This document shows, piece by piece, positions 37,403 to 47,763 of a stretch of DNA of 64,000 bases. The DNA comes from Pseudomonas luteola NBRC 103146 (lineage in GTDB: Bacteria > Pseudomonadota > Gammaproteobacteria > Pseudomonadales > Pseudomonadaceae): positions 90,723 through 154,722 of the forward strand of contig NZ_BDAE01000011.1 of NCBI RefSeq assembly GCF_002091675.1, in the 5' to 3' direction. The notes beneath the pieces are model-generated. The model was not told the DNA's origin. It worked only from the letters and a program-made list of their open reading frames with translations, and searched no databases. How positions within the stretch are numbered: position 1 is the first letter of the stretch; each line of letters begins with the position of its first letter. The position numbers and the translations under genes are program-made.

Positions 37403-38538
37403 AATTTAAAAAGATATTCATTCATATCGGAATGGGTAAAACCGGAAGCTCTTATCTTCAGAGCTGCTTCGAGCAATTAGAACTGAGCGGCGCGTTCGAA
37501 AAAACAACTTACCCTGTAATCACAGCCGGTGGCGACTTTCAAACGATACGAAGCGGTAATGCGCTGAACTTGGCGATGTCGTTGTCTACGACTGATTCCA
37601 AAGCGTTCTGCAAAACTCGTATGGAAGCAGCAATCAAACAGCTATTAAATAGCGCTAGTAGTGAAAAGGACCAACTGCTGCTATCTTGTGAACATTTTTT
37701 TTCTGTAGACAAGGAACTCCTAGCCGAACTCTTATGCACGCTAAAGCAGTACAGCTGTAATATTTCGCTTATTGTTGTAGCCAGATCTATAAACGAACTA
37801 GCTTATTCAAGTTATAACCAGCACATTAAAAGACATGCAGCCACCCATCTGTATGATGATGAGTTTCTGAATGAATTCTGCCTAGCAATAGCCGAAACCC
37901 TGAAAAACTTGGACGCTGTCACTCAAGACGTTCAGGTACTGTCGTATAAGAAGAATGGTCTTCTTGATGACTTTCTTTCTTTACTAACAGAACCTATTGA
38001 AATAAGCGCGCAGTTTAAAAATTTAACTGTAAACAGATCGCTAGATACCATTGAAATTAAATTACTGACCCATATCAATAAAATCTTCGCCGACGAGCAA
38101 CTAGCTTCCAACATAAGTGACCGCTGGATTTATGAAAGCACGCCCTACTTAGAAACAAATACAAAAAAAGATAGCCGCGCTATCGATATATTTACTAGCT
38201 ACGCTGAGCAGATGAAACCAATCAGCCCTCATACAAAAAAAATAATTGGACTCCTAACAGCATTTTCGGAAAATGAGGGCGGCTCCCCTGAGCCTGAATA
38301 TAAGCAGACCGAAATTTTACAACAAAAGTTCTTTATAGCCTTGGAGGAAATTGTCAAATATTCTAGTCAATTCATGCTCTTAAAGAGTTATACGTCAACC
38401 CTATCTCCATCCAAAGAGCATTTCGACCCAATACATTATCTTCTTATAAACCAAGATGTTTTGCGAGCGAGAATGGATCCTGAAGAACATTATAAAATGT
38501 TTGGTGCTCATGAAGGTCGGTACACTTGCTTTATTTAA
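37399..38538 (+). CDS. Sulfotransferase-like protein with C-terminal polysaccharide-enzyme motif
   Basis: 379 residues. The N-terminus KIFIHIGMGKTGSSYLQSCF is a typical 5'-phosphosulfate-binding loop of sulfotransferases (HxGxxKTGSSxLQ). SLIVVARSINELAYSSYNQHIKR fits the 3'-phosphate-binding part (R..S). The last ~35 residues (HFDPIHYLLINQDV, DPEEHYKMFGAHEGR) resemble a short repeat I recall from the ends of glycosyltransferases (FDPxYYL..NPDV...HY...G..EGR). It may sulfate the exported polysaccharide or use the fold for another transfer. It is AT-rich and ends at a clear terminator. The function is inferred from one loop and its neighbours. Confidence 0.6.
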   Translation: MKFKKIFIHIGMGKTGSSYLQSCFEQLELSGAFEKTTYPVITAGGDFQTIRSGNALNLAMSLSTTDSKAFCKTRMEAAIKQLLNSASSEKDQLLLSCEHFFSVDKELLAELLCTLKQYSCNISLIVVARSINELAYSSYNQHIKRHAATHLYDDEFLNEFCLAIAETLKNLDAVTQDVQVLSYKKNGLLDDFLSLLTEPIEISAQFKNLTVNRSLDTIEIKLLTHINKIFADEQLASNISDRWIYESTPYLETNTKKDSRAIDIFTSYAEQMKPISPHTKKIIGLLTAFSENEGGSPEPEYKQTEILQQKFFIALEEIVKYSSQFMLLKSYTSTLSPSKEHFDPIHYLLINQDVLRARMDPEEHYKMFGAHEGRYTCFI

Positions 38539-38545
38539 ACCAGCG

Positions 38546-38577
38546 AAACGGACCGTCATCCGGTCCGTTTTATTTTA
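38546..38577 (+). terminator. Terminator of the wzm-wzt-rgpF-sulfotransferase operon
   Basis: AAACGGACCG and CGGTCCGTTT form a 10-bp stem with a 5-base loop, followed by TATTTT. It lies 7 bases after the sulfotransferase stop. Confidence 0.85.
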
Positions 38578-38580
38578 TAA

Positions 38581-38775
38581 ATGCCATCCCGCACCAACCA
38601 AAACAAAGAAAAAGACCTTGCATTAATAAAAGATGAATCACTGCAGCCCGTATCAACTGATTTCTTAAATCATGAAATCAGGCTATCGTTTGAGCAAAAG
38701 AGCAAGGACTTTATGACTATGGCAGGTTACGTGCGCAATCAGTATTATATAGAGAATCTAGGCATTCCTAAATAA
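38581..38775 (+). CDS. Small hypothetical open frame after the operon terminator
   Basis: 64 residues, hydrophilic and Lys/Glu-rich, ending AGYVRNQYYIENLGIPK. The ATG lies directly after the T-run of the terminator and has no Shine-Dalgarno, so translation is doubtful. No signal peptide, membrane segment or known motif is visible. It may be a remnant of a decayed gene; the following 0.8 kb is gene-poor and AT-rich. Confidence 0.25.
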   Translation: MPSRTNQNKEKDLALIKDESLQPVSTDFLNHEIRLSFEQKSKDFMTMAGYVRNQYYIENLGIPK

Positions 38776-39617
38776 TAAATATATTATACAAAAGCCTACT
38801 GGTTACGATTTAAATTTACTTAAACTCTACAACCCCAAACCAAGACCTACACATCCAAGGCCACGAATATAGCACTTGTCTTCTATTATAAAAAGCCAAG
38901 CGCGATCCATAAAATCTTAAAAATTAAAACCAGACTAGAATAATTTCAATTTATCTTGCTTTAAAAGTCAGAGCACATACTTTATATCCGCTTCCAGATA
39001 TTAAAGGTGAGCTTTTTTATTCCTCACAAAGCAAACTGACTCCTTATAAAAAGCATAATTATTTACTTATCCATCGGCCGATTAAGTGCTTAAATTTTGC
39101 AGCAGTCTCGCCTACCACCAAAACTCAAGACCTCTCCCAAGACAATAGGAATCAATAAAATCAGCTTTAAACCAGTCTTGAATATACATTTATAAGTCTT
39201 GATGAGAGCTGCAGCCAACTAGCAACATTAGTCAGTACAGGTAGTAGCTGATAATCGAACACGATGATATATCAAAAAAATTCCTGATTGGCTCGCTGCA
39301 CACCCTCTTTGCAGCTAGATACAAACTGTTCGCTTGGACTCAGAATTTTTAAATTTAGAACTCATAGTATTCCGCACCAATGCGACTCGAAGACCATAAA
39401 TAAGGAGCTAAGGCTAGACACTCGCGATATAAATCCAGCACCCTAAAGCAACTGACAACATGTGTACCCCGTCTGCCGTGTCACATTTGAGACACTAAAC
39501 AACTTACATACATAAGGCGGACAAGTCTTGCGTCTTTTTATCCGCAATGGGACATTGTGATATTCGGACGCCGATTGCAATATAGTCCCCCCTTATCAAG
39601 CTTTAATACTAGCAAGA
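38776..39617. other. AT-rich gene-free region between polysaccharide locus and ihfB
   Basis: About 840 bases with no credible protein frame on either strand and many stops. Base composition is clearly AT-richer than the housekeeping side. A short inverted repeat (GTGTC/GACAC, 39478-39495) is visible, but there is no insertion-sequence ends or integrase. In P. aeruginosa this side of ihfB carries wzz; here nothing recognisable remains. Confidence 0.6.
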
Positions 39618-39902
39618 TTACTCCAGCTCATTGACACGATCTCGCAACTCTTTACCCGGCTTAAAATGCGGAACGTATTTTCCATCCAACGTTACAGATT
39701 CCCCTGTTTTAGGGTTTCGCCCTGTACGAGGTGAACGATAATGCAAAGAGAAGCTGCCGAAGCCTCGTATTTCAATACGATCTCCGGTTGAGAGCGCTTG
39801 GGCCATTTGCTCAAGCATTGTCTTGATAGCCAGCTCAACATCGCGAGCTGACAGCTGCCCTTGCTCCGAAACGATACGTTCGATCAACTCCGACTTGGTC
39901 AT
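39618..39902 (-). CDS. ihfB: Integration host factor beta subunit
   Basis: 94 residues from the ATG at 39902 ([10 protein letters not shown]), with AAGGA 7 bases upstream; this equals the E. coli length. The DNA-bending arm [23 protein letters not shown] is intact. IHF alpha-beta bends DNA and helps sigma-54 activators such as FleQ/FleR reach their promoters. It follows rpsA after a terminator, as in other pseudomonads. A reading from 39923 adds seven Lys-rich residues and is rejected. Confidence 0.97.
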   Translation of the reverse strand: MTKSELIERIVSEQGQLSARDVELAIKTMLEQMAQALSTGDRIEIRGFGSFSLHYRSPRTGRNPKTGESVTLDGKYVPHFKPGKELRDRVNELE

Positions 39903-40055
39903 GGAATTTTCCTTCTTTTTCAAGCGGCTAGATCATTTTTTAAATCTTTTAGCATGACTGCTTGGCTTTGAAAAGCATATACCCAGCAAAAGGCTGTAAA
40001 TTTATTTGACGCTAAACATATAACCCCTTAGATCTGAGAAGCTTTTTTTAGGCAA

Positions 40056-40085
40056 TAAAAAAAGGGTGGCCTAAGCCACCCCTTT
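40056..40085 (-). terminator. Terminator after rpsA
   Basis: On the minus strand GGGTGGC pairs with GCCACCC round a 4-base loop and is followed by TTTTTTT. It lies 20 bases after the rpsA stop, in the rpsA-ihfB gap. Confidence 0.8.
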
Positions 40086-40104
40086 CTTAGAAAACCTAAG
40101 GTGA

Positions 40105-41784
40105 TTAACCCTGGTTTTCCATCTGCGCCTTGATCAGGTCACCGATAGTAGTCGGGCCTGCGCTCGGCTCCTGCTTGTTACGCAGGGACGTCATCGCTTC
40201 CTTCTCATCGTCAACATCCTTAGACTTGACGGAAAGGCTGATCACGCGGCTCTTACGATCGATGCTGATGATCTTGGCTTCAACTTCGTCGCCTTCCTTC
40301 AGAACGTTACGCGCATCTTCAACGCGATCACGGCTGATTTCAGAAGCCTTCAGAACGCCTTCGATCTCATGGCCCAGAGTGATGATGGCGCCCTTGGCGT
40401 CAACTTCCTTCACTGTACCACGAACGATGGTGCCCTTCTCGTTCAGAGCAGCGTAGCTGGAGAACGGATCGTCTTCCAACTGCTTGATGCCCAGAGAAAT
40501 GCGCTCACGCTCAGGATCAACGGACAGGATAACGGTATCCAGCTCATCACCCTTCTTAAAGCGGCGTACGGCTTCTTCGCCCGGCTCGTTCCAAGAAATA
40601 TCGGACAGGTGAACCAGACCGTCTATGCCACCATCCAGACCAATGAAGATACCGAAGTCAGTAATGGACTTGATAGTACCGGAGATACGATCGCCCTTGT
40701 TGAACTGACCGGAGAACTCTTCCCATGGGTTCGGACGGCACTGCTTGATACCCAGAGAGATACGACGACGTTCTTCGTCGATATCCAGAACCATAACTTC
40801 CACTTCGTCGCCAACCTGTACGACTTTGGACGGGTGGATGTTTTTGTTGGTCCAATCCATTTCGGATACGTGTACCAGACCTTCAACGCCTTCTTCCAGC
40901 TCAGCGAAGCAGCCGTAATCAGTCAGGTTAGTAACACGAGCCTGAACACGTGTACCTTCTGGGTAACGCGCCTTGATAGCAACCCATGGGTCTTCGCCCA
41001 GTTGCTTCAGGCCCAGGGATACGCGGTTACGCTCGCGATCAAACTTCAGAACCTTAACGTCGATCTCGTCACCAACATTAACGATTTCGGAAGGATGCTT
41101 GATACGCTTCCATGCCATGTCAGTGATGTGGAGCAGGCCATCTACGCCGCCCAGATCAACGAACGCACCGTAGTCGGTGAGGTTCTTGACGATACCGCGA
41201 ACCTGCTGACCTTCCTGCAAGGACTCCAACAGCGCTTCACGCTCGGCACTGTTCTCAGCCTCAAGAACGCTACGGCGAGAAACAACAACGTTGTTGCGCT
41301 TCTGGTCAAGCTTGATGACCTTGAACTCTAGCTCTTTGCCTTCCAGGTGGGCAGTGTCACGCACAGGACGGACATCAACCAGGGAGCCTGGCAGGAAAGC
41401 ACGGATGCCGCTAACGTCAACAGTGAAACCACCCTTGACCTTACCGTTGATAACACCCTTGACCACTTCGTCAGCGTTGAACGCAGCTTCCAGGACCAGC
41501 CAGGACTCAGCGCGCTTGGCTTTCTCGCGAGACACTTTGGTTTCGCCGAAACCGTCTTCCACGGCATCGAGAGCCACATGGACTTCATCGCCCACGTTGA
41601 TAGTCAGCTCGCCTTGTTCGTTGTAGAACTGCTCGAGCGGAACAAGACCCTCAGATTTCAGGCCAGTGTCGACAACTACCCAGTCACCATCGATGGAAAC
41701 CACAGTACCTGTGATGATGGCACCCGGTTGCATGTCGAGGGATTTCAGACTTTCTTCAAAGAGTTCTGCGAAGCTTTCGCTCAT
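40105..41784 (-). CDS. rpsA: 30S ribosomal protein S1
   Basis: 559 residues starting [18 protein letters not shown] at 41784. Six S1 RNA-binding repeats follow one another, with the recurring pattern G..V.G.V....DYG.FV.L.G.DGL.H.S..W. S1 recruits mRNA to the 30S subunit. The open frame extends upstream to 41904 but that part has no S1 resemblance. It stands between cmk and ihfB, the standard gammaproteobacterial order. Confidence 0.98.
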   Translation of the reverse strand: MSESFAELFEESLKSLDMQPGAIITGTVVSIDGDWVVVDTGLKSEGLVPLEQFYNEQGELTINVGDEVHVALDAVEDGFGETKVSREKAKRAESWLVLEAAFNADEVVKGVINGKVKGGFTVDVSGIRAFLPGSLVDVRPVRDTAHLEGKELEFKVIKLDQKRNNVVVSRRSVLEAENSAEREALLESLQEGQQVRGIVKNLTDYGAFVDLGGVDGLLHITDMAWKRIKHPSEIVNVGDEIDVKVLKFDRERNRVSLGLKQLGEDPWVAIKARYPEGTRVQARVTNLTDYGCFAELEEGVEGLVHVSEMDWTNKNIHPSKVVQVGDEVEVMVLDIDEERRRISLGIKQCRPNPWEEFSGQFNKGDRISGTIKSITDFGIFIGLDGGIDGLVHLSDISWNEPGEEAVRRFKKGDELDTVILSVDPERERISLGIKQLEDDPFSSYAALNEKGTIVRGTVKEVDAKGAIITLGHEIEGVLKASEISRDRVEDARNVLKEGDEVEAKIISIDRKSRVISLSVKSKDVDDEKEAMTSLRNKQEPSAGPTTIGDLIKAQMENQG

Positions 41785-41931
41785 GTTTATACCTGTAATG
41801 TTGGGTACACGATGCACCCGATCTACCGCATCACCAGCCAATGCGGGGTTCGTTATCAATATCCAGCAGACAGGTTGAGACTGGTTCCTGCCTGCCTTCA
41901 CCAAATATCCCAGGATAGGATAATCTGGCTG

Positions 41932-42618
41932 TCATCCTGCCAGGTCACGCTCGGCGGCCAATGCAAGGATGTGGTCGAGCACTTGTTCAATCGAGAGATT
42001 CGTCGAATCCAGGACAATGGCATCATCTGCCGGCTTGAGTGGAGCGACGGTGCGCTGAGTATCACGCTCGTCGCGCTCACGAATCTCTTCGAGGAGACCC
42101 GGCAAAGTAACACTTTCACCCTTTTTCTTCAACTGAAGATAGCGCCGTCTGGCGCGTTCTTCGGCGCTAGCGGTCAGAAATATCTTTAATTCCGCATCTG
42201 GGAAAACCACGGTTCCCATATCCCGACCATCCGCAATAAGGCCAGGCGCCTCGCGAAAGGCTTTCTGTCGCTGCAACAACGCTTCACGTACAGCCGGCAG
42301 GATCGCCACCTGTGAAGCGCCTGCCCCGATATCTTCGGTTCGAATGAAGTCGGTAACATCCTCCCCCTCTAGGACAATGCGCTGACCATGCTCATGCCCA
42401 GCCTGGAATTGCACGTCCAGATACGCTGCCAACGCCTTGAGTGACTCCTCATTCGTCAGGTCAACGCCGTGGTTGCGCGCTGCGAAGGCCAGCAGGCGAT
42501 AAAGCGCTCCGGAGTCCAGTAGATTCCAGCCCAGACGGCGGGAAAGAAGTGCCGCGATAGTGCCCTTCCCAGAGCCTCCTGGCCCATCGACTGTAATAAC
42601 CGGAGCGGTACTCATCAT
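41932..42618 (-). CDS. cmk: Cytidylate kinase
   Basis: 228 residues with P-loop [21 protein letters not shown], the CMP-binding [15 protein letters not shown], and the lid segment [12 protein letters not shown]. It phosphorylates CMP and dCMP. The start overlaps the end of the tyrA-aroA gene by four bases (ATGA), so translation is coupled. rpsA begins 147 bases further on. Confidence 0.97.
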   Translation of the reverse strand: MMSTAPVITVDGPGGSGKGTIAALLSRRLGWNLLDSGALYRLLAFAARNHGVDLTNEESLKALAAYLDVQFQAGHEHGQRIVLEGEDVTDFIRTEDIGAGASQVAILPAVREALLQRQKAFREAPGLIADGRDMGTVVFPDAELKIFLTASAEERARRRYLQLKKKGESVTLPGLLEEIRERDERDTQRTVAPLKPADDAIVLDSTNLSIEQVLDHILALAAERDLAG

Positions 42619-44822
42619 ACGGAAGCCTCTTCTTTCACACGAATCCCAGCTTTAGCTGCCAGTTCAAGAAAGCCGGGAAAGGAAGTTGCAACATTTGCAC
42701 AATCACGAATTCGTATCGGTGCGCTCGCTCGCAGCGAGGCCACACTAAACGCCATTGCGATGCGATGATCACCATGACTTTCCACTTCTCCACCACCCAT
42801 GGAGCCGCCCTCGATCACGATTCCATCAGGCGTAGGAATAGCACTTACACCCAGTACTTTCAAACCATCAGCCATGACCTGAATACGGTCAGACTCCTTG
42901 ACACGCAACTCTTCCGCACCTCGCAGAACGGTACGCCCTTGAGCACAACTGGCGGCAACAAACAGAACCGGGAACTCATCAATTGCCAGCGGCACCAACG
43001 CTTCCGGTATTTCGATTCCCTTCAACGTAGCTGAACGGACGCGCAGATCAGCTACAGGTTCTCCCCCTACCTCACGCTGATTCTCAAGCGTAATGTCGCC
43101 ACCCATCAGGCGCAGGATATCGATGACCCCGGTACGAGTAGGATTGATACCCACGTGTTCAAGAACCAACTCGGAGTTTTCCGCAATGCTTCCGGCCACC
43201 AGGAAAAAAGCTGCCGAGGAAATATCTGCAGGTACTTCGATACGATTGGCAGTGAGCGTGGAGCCCGAGCGCACTCTTGCCACATTACCTTCTACCGTCA
43301 CCGGATAACCAAACCCCTGCAACATTCGCTCGGTGTGATCACGCGTCGGAGCAGGCTCAGTAACCGATGTCTCCCCTTCGGCATACAGGCCTGCCAGCAA
43401 TAGGCAGGACTTAACCTGGGCGCTGGCCATGGGCATGTCGTAATGGATACCTTTGAGCTTCTGTCCGCCGCGAATGGTCATCGGTGGCCGTCCCTGCTCT
43501 GCTGTTTCGATAACAGCCCCCATCTCCCGCAACGGATCGGCAACCCGGTTCATGGGTCGCTTGGAGAGCGAGGCATCACCGGTCAGGGTGGTATCAAATG
43601 CCTGAGCGGAAAGAATCCCGGACAACAGTCGCATTGAGGTGCCTGAATTTCCTAGGTATAGCGGACCTGCAGGCGCCTTGAGGCCATGCAATCCCACACC
43701 ATGAATGGTTACACGACCATTGGTGGGCCCCTCGATGACGACCCCCATATCACGGAACGCCTGCAGCGTAGCGAGGGCATCCTCACCCTCAAGGAACCCT
43801 TCCACCTCTGTCGTTCCATCCGCCAGGGAGCCCAGCATGATTGATCGATGCGAAATGGACTTATCTCCGGGCACTCGAACGCGTCCGGACAACGAGCCGC
43901 CAGGATTGGCGATATAGGTAAGATCTTTAGTTTGCATAGCGTCCACATAGGCCCGGCGGGCCAGTATTTTGCCGAAATGCTCGCGGGCAACCCGGGCGCG
44001 GGTAAAGACACCCAGCAGCTGATGCCCATCCTGTGTAATGACAGCCTGACGCAATGCATCCAGGTCGTCACGAAATGTATCCAGTGTCCGCAGTACGGCT
44101 TCCCGGTTGGCTAGAAAAATATCGTGCCACATGACCGGATCACTGCCAGCGATACGGGTGAAGTCTCGAAAGCCACCAGCGGCATAACGAAAAATCTCAA
44201 GGTTCTCACTACGCTGGGCGAGCGAATCAACCAGGGTAAAAGCCAACAGATGCGGCAAATGACTGGTAGCAGCCAACACCTCATCATGGTGGTCAACCGT
44301 CATGTATTCAACATCAGCACCCAGTGCCCGCCAAAGTAGATCAATATTTGCAAGCGCCTCAGCATCCACCTCATCAAGGGGTGTAAGAATGACTTTGTGC
44401 CGCTTGAATAGTTGACCATTAGCCGCCGTAACACCGCTCTTTTCAGAACCAGCGATTGGATGCCCTGGGACGAAGCGGAACGCTTTGCCGGCAAAGGCCT
44501 TTCTGGCTGCCCGGGCAACGCTGCCTTTTGCACTCCCAACATCGGTCAGCACAGCCTGACCGATGTCGAGAGCCGCAAGCTCTGCAAGGACTCGTTCCAT
44601 GGCAAGAATGGGAACCGCCAACTGGATAACGTCTGCATTCTGACAAGCAACGGCCAGCTCTGCCTCAGCGCTATCAACAACCTCTAACTCAACCGCTAGA
44701 CGCCGTGTTTCTCTATCCCGATCTACGCCGACCACTTCATGAAACAGGCCGCTCTCCTTCATGCCCTTGGCAAACGAGCCGCCAATCAGTCCAAGTCCTA
44801 CTACGACGAGACGACCAAACAT
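42615..44822 (-). CDS. aroA: Fused prephenate dehydrogenase / EPSP synthase (TyrA-AroA)
   Basis: 735 residues. The first ~300 are prephenate/arogenate dehydrogenase ([29 protein letters not shown]). The remainder is 5-enolpyruvylshikimate-3-phosphate synthase ([46 protein letters not shown]). This fusion is typical of Pseudomonas and joins two shikimate/tyrosine steps. The ATG at 44822 has AAAGG 5 bases upstream and sits 16 bases after the hisC stop; the reading from 44954 runs back into hisC and is rejected. Confidence 0.97.
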   Translation of the reverse strand: MFGRLVVVGLGLIGGSFAKGMKESGLFHEVVGVDRDRETRRLAVELEVVDSAEAELAVACQNADVIQLAVPILAMERVLAELAALDIGQAVLTDVGSAKGSVARAARKAFAGKAFRFVPGHPIAGSEKSGVTAANGQLFKRHKVILTPLDEVDAEALANIDLLWRALGADVEYMTVDHHDEVLAATSHLPHLLAFTLVDSLAQRSENLEIFRYAAGGFRDFTRIAGSDPVMWHDIFLANREAVLRTLDTFRDDLDALRQAVITQDGHQLLGVFTRARVAREHFGKILARRAYVDAMQTKDLTYIANPGGSLSGRVRVPGDKSISHRSIMLGSLADGTTEVEGFLEGEDALATLQAFRDMGVVIEGPTNGRVTIHGVGLHGLKAPAGPLYLGNSGTSMRLLSGILSAQAFDTTLTGDASLSKRPMNRVADPLREMGAVIETAEQGRPPMTIRGGQKLKGIHYDMPMASAQVKSCLLLAGLYAEGETSVTEPAPTRDHTERMLQGFGYPVTVEGNVARVRSGSTLTANRIEVPADISSAAFFLVAGSIAENSELVLEHVGINPTRTGVIDILRLMGGDITLENQREVGGEPVADLRVRSATLKGIEIPEALVPLAIDEFPVLFVAASCAQGRTVLRGAEELRVKESDRIQVMADGLKVLGVSAIPTPDGIVIEGGSMGGGEVESHGDHRIAMAFSVASLRASAPIRIRDCANVATSFPGFLELAAKAGIRVKEEASV

Positions 44823-44838
44823 GGGGACCTTTTGCGAT

Positions 44839-45951
44839 TCAACCACGAGCCAGCACCTTGGCAAGCGCCTCAAGGAAACGACTGTTTTCCTCTTTCGTAC
44901 CAATAGAAACACGAAGGAATGTTGGCATGCCGTATCCAGCGACCGGACGGACAATCACACCCTCTTGCAGCAATGCCTGATAAACAGGCGCGGCCGGTTG
45001 CCCGAGATCAACCGCGATAAAGTTTCCCTTGGAAGGAATCCAGGAAAGTCCCAGCTGCTGAAAACCCTGTTCAAACTGAGCCATTCCCTCGTCATTGACC
45101 TGACGACTTTTAGCCAAGTAATCAGCGTCATCCATAGCCGCGCATGCTGCAACCAAGGCAAGGCTGTTGACATTGAATGGCTGTCGTACGCGATTCAATA
45201 CATCCGCAATCTGCGCTGAAGAAATGGCATACCCCACCCGTAACGAGGCCAAGCCATAAGCCTTGGAGAATGTACGTGAAACCAAGAGGTTGGAGTGGTC
45301 CGCCAGATAGCTCAAACCATCCGGCAACTCGTCTCCCTCGGCATACTCAATATAAGCTTCATCAAGCACCACCAACACATTCTCGGGTACCGCCTTCAGA
45401 AAGGCCGCCAAAGCGTGTGGACCAAACCAGGTACCTGTTGGGTTATTGGGATTAGCCAAAAAGACGATTCGCGTATGCTCGTCGATAGCCTTGAGCATCG
45501 CATCCAGATCATGCCCCCAATTCACGGCGGGAACTGCACGACCTTCGGCACCAATTGCCTGCGTCACCAGAGGATATACGGCAAATGCATGCTCGCTAAA
45601 TACCGCATTAAGACCAGGAGCTAGGTAAGCGCGTGCAACCAGCTCGAGAATATCGTTAGAACCGTTGCCCAAGGTTATCTGATCGATATTGACGCCGCAT
45701 CGACTGGCAATTTTCTGCTTGAGCTCAAACCCATTGCCATCCGGGTACCGTGTCAGCTCAGCCAGCTCGGCTCTTATCGCCTCAGTTGCCTTGGGACTCG
45801 GGCCTAATGGATTTTCATTGCTCGCCAACTTGACGATACGCTGAGGATCCAGTCCTAATTCGCGCGCCAACTCATCGACTGGCTTGCCTGGAACATAAGG
45901 TGAAAGTTTCTGCACGCCTGGCAAGGCTTGCGCTAGAAAATCGCAGCTCAT
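44839..45951 (-). CDS. hisC: Histidinol-phosphate/aromatic aminotransferase
   Basis: 370 residues of the fold-type I PLP aminotransferase family: ANPNNPTGTW, VLDEAYIEYAEGD, and the PLP-lysine motif SRTFSKAYGLASLRVGYA. As first gene of the hisC-tyrA/aroA-cmk-rpsA run it is probably the HisC2-type enzyme serving both histidine and aromatic synthesis. The ATG at 45951 has GAGG a few bases upstream. In other pseudomonads pheA and serC precede it; here gltX does. Confidence 0.94.
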   Translation of the reverse strand: MSCDFLAQALPGVQKLSPYVPGKPVDELARELGLDPQRIVKLASNENPLGPSPKATEAIRAELAELTRYPDGNGFELKQKIASRCGVNIDQITLGNGSNDILELVARAYLAPGLNAVFSEHAFAVYPLVTQAIGAEGRAVPAVNWGHDLDAMLKAIDEHTRIVFLANPNNPTGTWFGPHALAAFLKAVPENVLVVLDEAYIEYAEGDELPDGLSYLADHSNLLVSRTFSKAYGLASLRVGYAISSAQIADVLNRVRQPFNVNSLALVAACAAMDDADYLAKSRQVNDEGMAQFEQGFQQLGLSWIPSKGNFIAVDLGQPAAPVYQALLQEGVIVRPVAGYGMPTFLRVSIGTKEENSRFLEALAKVLARG

Positions 45952-46045
45952 CGTAACCTCATAATGGCCGGATTCCCGGCACCCATTAAACGAATGGACG
46001 CCATGGTAGACCATGCAGCCGCGGGAACCCAGCCCAAGGCACAGG

Positions 46046-46078
46046 ATTACTCAATGACAACTGATCTATATGAGTAAT
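46046..46078. repeat. Inverted repeat upstream of hisC
   Basis: ATTACTCA and TGAGTAAT are perfect 8-base arms separated by 17 bases, about 95-127 bases before the hisC start and beyond the gltX terminator. The spacing suits a dimeric or dimer-of-dimers operator. I do not recognise it as a TyrR/PhhR box. Confidence 0.45.
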
Positions 46079-46125
46079 GCTCATCACCTTGATGCAAGGT
46101 AGTCAGCCATTTTAAAAGGCCAGAA

Positions 46126-46159
46126 AAAAGGGCGGCGTAATCACTTACGCCGCCCTTTT
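46126..46159 (-). terminator. Terminator after gltX
   Basis: A perfect 15-bp stem (AAAAGGGCGGCGTAA with its complement) has loop TCAC and Ts after it on the minus strand. It ends 3 bases from the gltX stop. Confidence 0.9.
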
Positions 46160-46162
46160 CTA

Positions 46163-47644
46163 TTAACCTAAGCTAGCCAGAAGCTTTTCCCATTCCTTGT
46201 TTTCTTTCTTGGACACTCCTCCAAGCAGCTCTATGGCCTGACGCAAGCGGAAGCGTGTGAGGTCGGGACCAAGAATTTCCATAGCATCAAGGACCGAGAC
46301 GGAGCTGGCCTGTCCAGTGATAGCTGCAAACATCAACGGCATCACGTCTCGCAGCTTGAGCTCAAGTCCCTCGGCTACACCCTGAATACATGCCGTAATA
46401 TTATCCTTGGTCCACTGCCGTAGCGATTCCAACTTCCAGAGAGTCAGCTGCATTACCTGGCGCACCTGATCTGGAGAAAGCTTCTTGTGAGCAAACAACC
46501 CCGCATCCAGCGGCAAAGCGCCGGCAAAAAAGAAACTGGCCAGCGGTGCAATCTGACTGAAGGTTTCAACACGCCCCTGTACGTGAGGCGCGATCTTCAT
46601 CAGGTAGTCAGGGTTGAGCGCCCATTTCTGCACCTCGGCAGCAAATGCCTCCACGCTCAGCTCACGGATCCACTGTCCGTTTAGCCAAGACAGTTTTTCA
46701 ATGTCGAAAATGGGGCCGCCAAGCGAGATACGATTGATATCGAAGTGCTCGATCATCTCAGCCAACGTGAACTTTTCACGCTCGTCCGGCATTGACCAAC
46801 CCATCCGGCCCAAGTAGTTCAGCATGGCCTGGGGCAAATATCCCATACGCTCATAGAACGTTACGGACGTCGGGTTCTTGCGCTTGGAAAGTTTGCTCTT
46901 GTCTGGATTACGCAGCAACGGCATATAGCACAGTGCAGGTTGCTCCCAACCAAAGTATTCGTACAGCTTGATGAGCTTAGGTGCGGAAGGCAGCCACTCT
47001 TCGCCACGCAAAACGTGAGTAATGCCCATCAGGTGGTCATCGACCACGTTAGCCAGGAAGTATGTCGGCAAGCCGTCTGCCTTCATTAGAACCTGCATGT
47101 CCATGCGGTCCCACGGAATTTCGACATTGCCGCGCAGCATATCCGGCACGACGCAGATGCCTTCTGTTGGTACCTTCATTCGTATGACATGGGATTCACC
47201 CTCAGCAATACGACGCTGCGCCTCGGCAGGATCGATATGCATGCAGTGTCCATCATAACGGGGCGTTTCCTTGCGGGCCGTCTGCTCGGCACGCACCTGA
47301 TCCAGACGCTCGGCCGAGCAGAAGCATGGGAACGCATGTCCCTTGGAGACAAGCTCGTCGGAGTACTTCTTATAAATCTCACCCCGCTCACTCTGGCGAT
47401 AAGGTCCATGTGGACCTCCTACGTCAGGACCCTCGTCCCATTCGATACCCAGCCAACGTAGCGCATCATAGATCTGCTGTTCAGACTCACGCGTAGAGCG
47501 AAGCTGATCGGTATCCTCGATACGCAGGATGAACTGACCGCCATGCTGACGAGCAAAGCAGAGATTGAACAAGGCGATGTAAGCGGTACCGACATGGGGA
47601 TCGCCAGTAGGCGACGGTGCGATACGCGTGCGAACAGTGGTCAT
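46163..47644 (-). CDS. gltX: Glutamyl-tRNA synthetase
   Basis: 493 residues from the ATG at 47644 ([19 protein letters not shown]). The class I HIGH-type motif is [13 protein letters not shown] and the KMSKS-type loop is SKLSKRKNP. The Zn-like Cys region ([10 protein letters not shown]) and the C-terminal anticodon-binding helices are complete. It charges tRNA-Glu. It is flanked by strong terminators on both sides and forms a single-gene unit. Confidence 0.97.
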   Translation of the reverse strand: MTTVRTRIAPSPTGDPHVGTAYIALFNLCFARQHGGQFILRIEDTDQLRSTRESEQQIYDALRWLGIEWDEGPDVGGPHGPYRQSERGEIYKKYSDELVSKGHAFPCFCSAERLDQVRAEQTARKETPRYDGHCMHIDPAEAQRRIAEGESHVIRMKVPTEGICVVPDMLRGNVEIPWDRMDMQVLMKADGLPTYFLANVVDDHLMGITHVLRGEEWLPSAPKLIKLYEYFGWEQPALCYMPLLRNPDKSKLSKRKNPTSVTFYERMGYLPQAMLNYLGRMGWSMPDEREKFTLAEMIEHFDINRISLGGPIFDIEKLSWLNGQWIRELSVEAFAAEVQKWALNPDYLMKIAPHVQGRVETFSQIAPLASFFFAGALPLDAGLFAHKKLSPDQVRQVMQLTLWKLESLRQWTKDNITACIQGVAEGLELKLRDVMPLMFAAITGQASSVSVLDAMEILGPDLTRFRLRQAIELLGGVSKKENKEWEKLLASLG

Positions 47645-47714
47645 GGAAGGTCTCGACACAGAACAATACAAAAGGAGATGTTAGCAGCGGGCAAGCCTTG
47701 GCTTCCAGCGCCGA

Positions 47715-47754
47715 AAACACAAAGGCCCGGCTTTAGGACCGGGCCTTTGTGTTT
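47715..47754 (-). terminator. Terminator after uvrB
   Basis: A perfect 16-bp stem (AAACACAAAGGCCCGG and its complement) with an 8-base loop lies 9 bases after the uvrB stop. On the minus strand the stem ends in TTTGTGTTTTC. Confidence 0.88.
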
Positions 47755-47763
47755 GACACTCAC

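Noticed and set aside
40369..41331. 320-residue plus-strand open frame opposite rpsA
   Set aside because: It is an antisense shadow of the highly biased rpsA codons and resembles no known protein.
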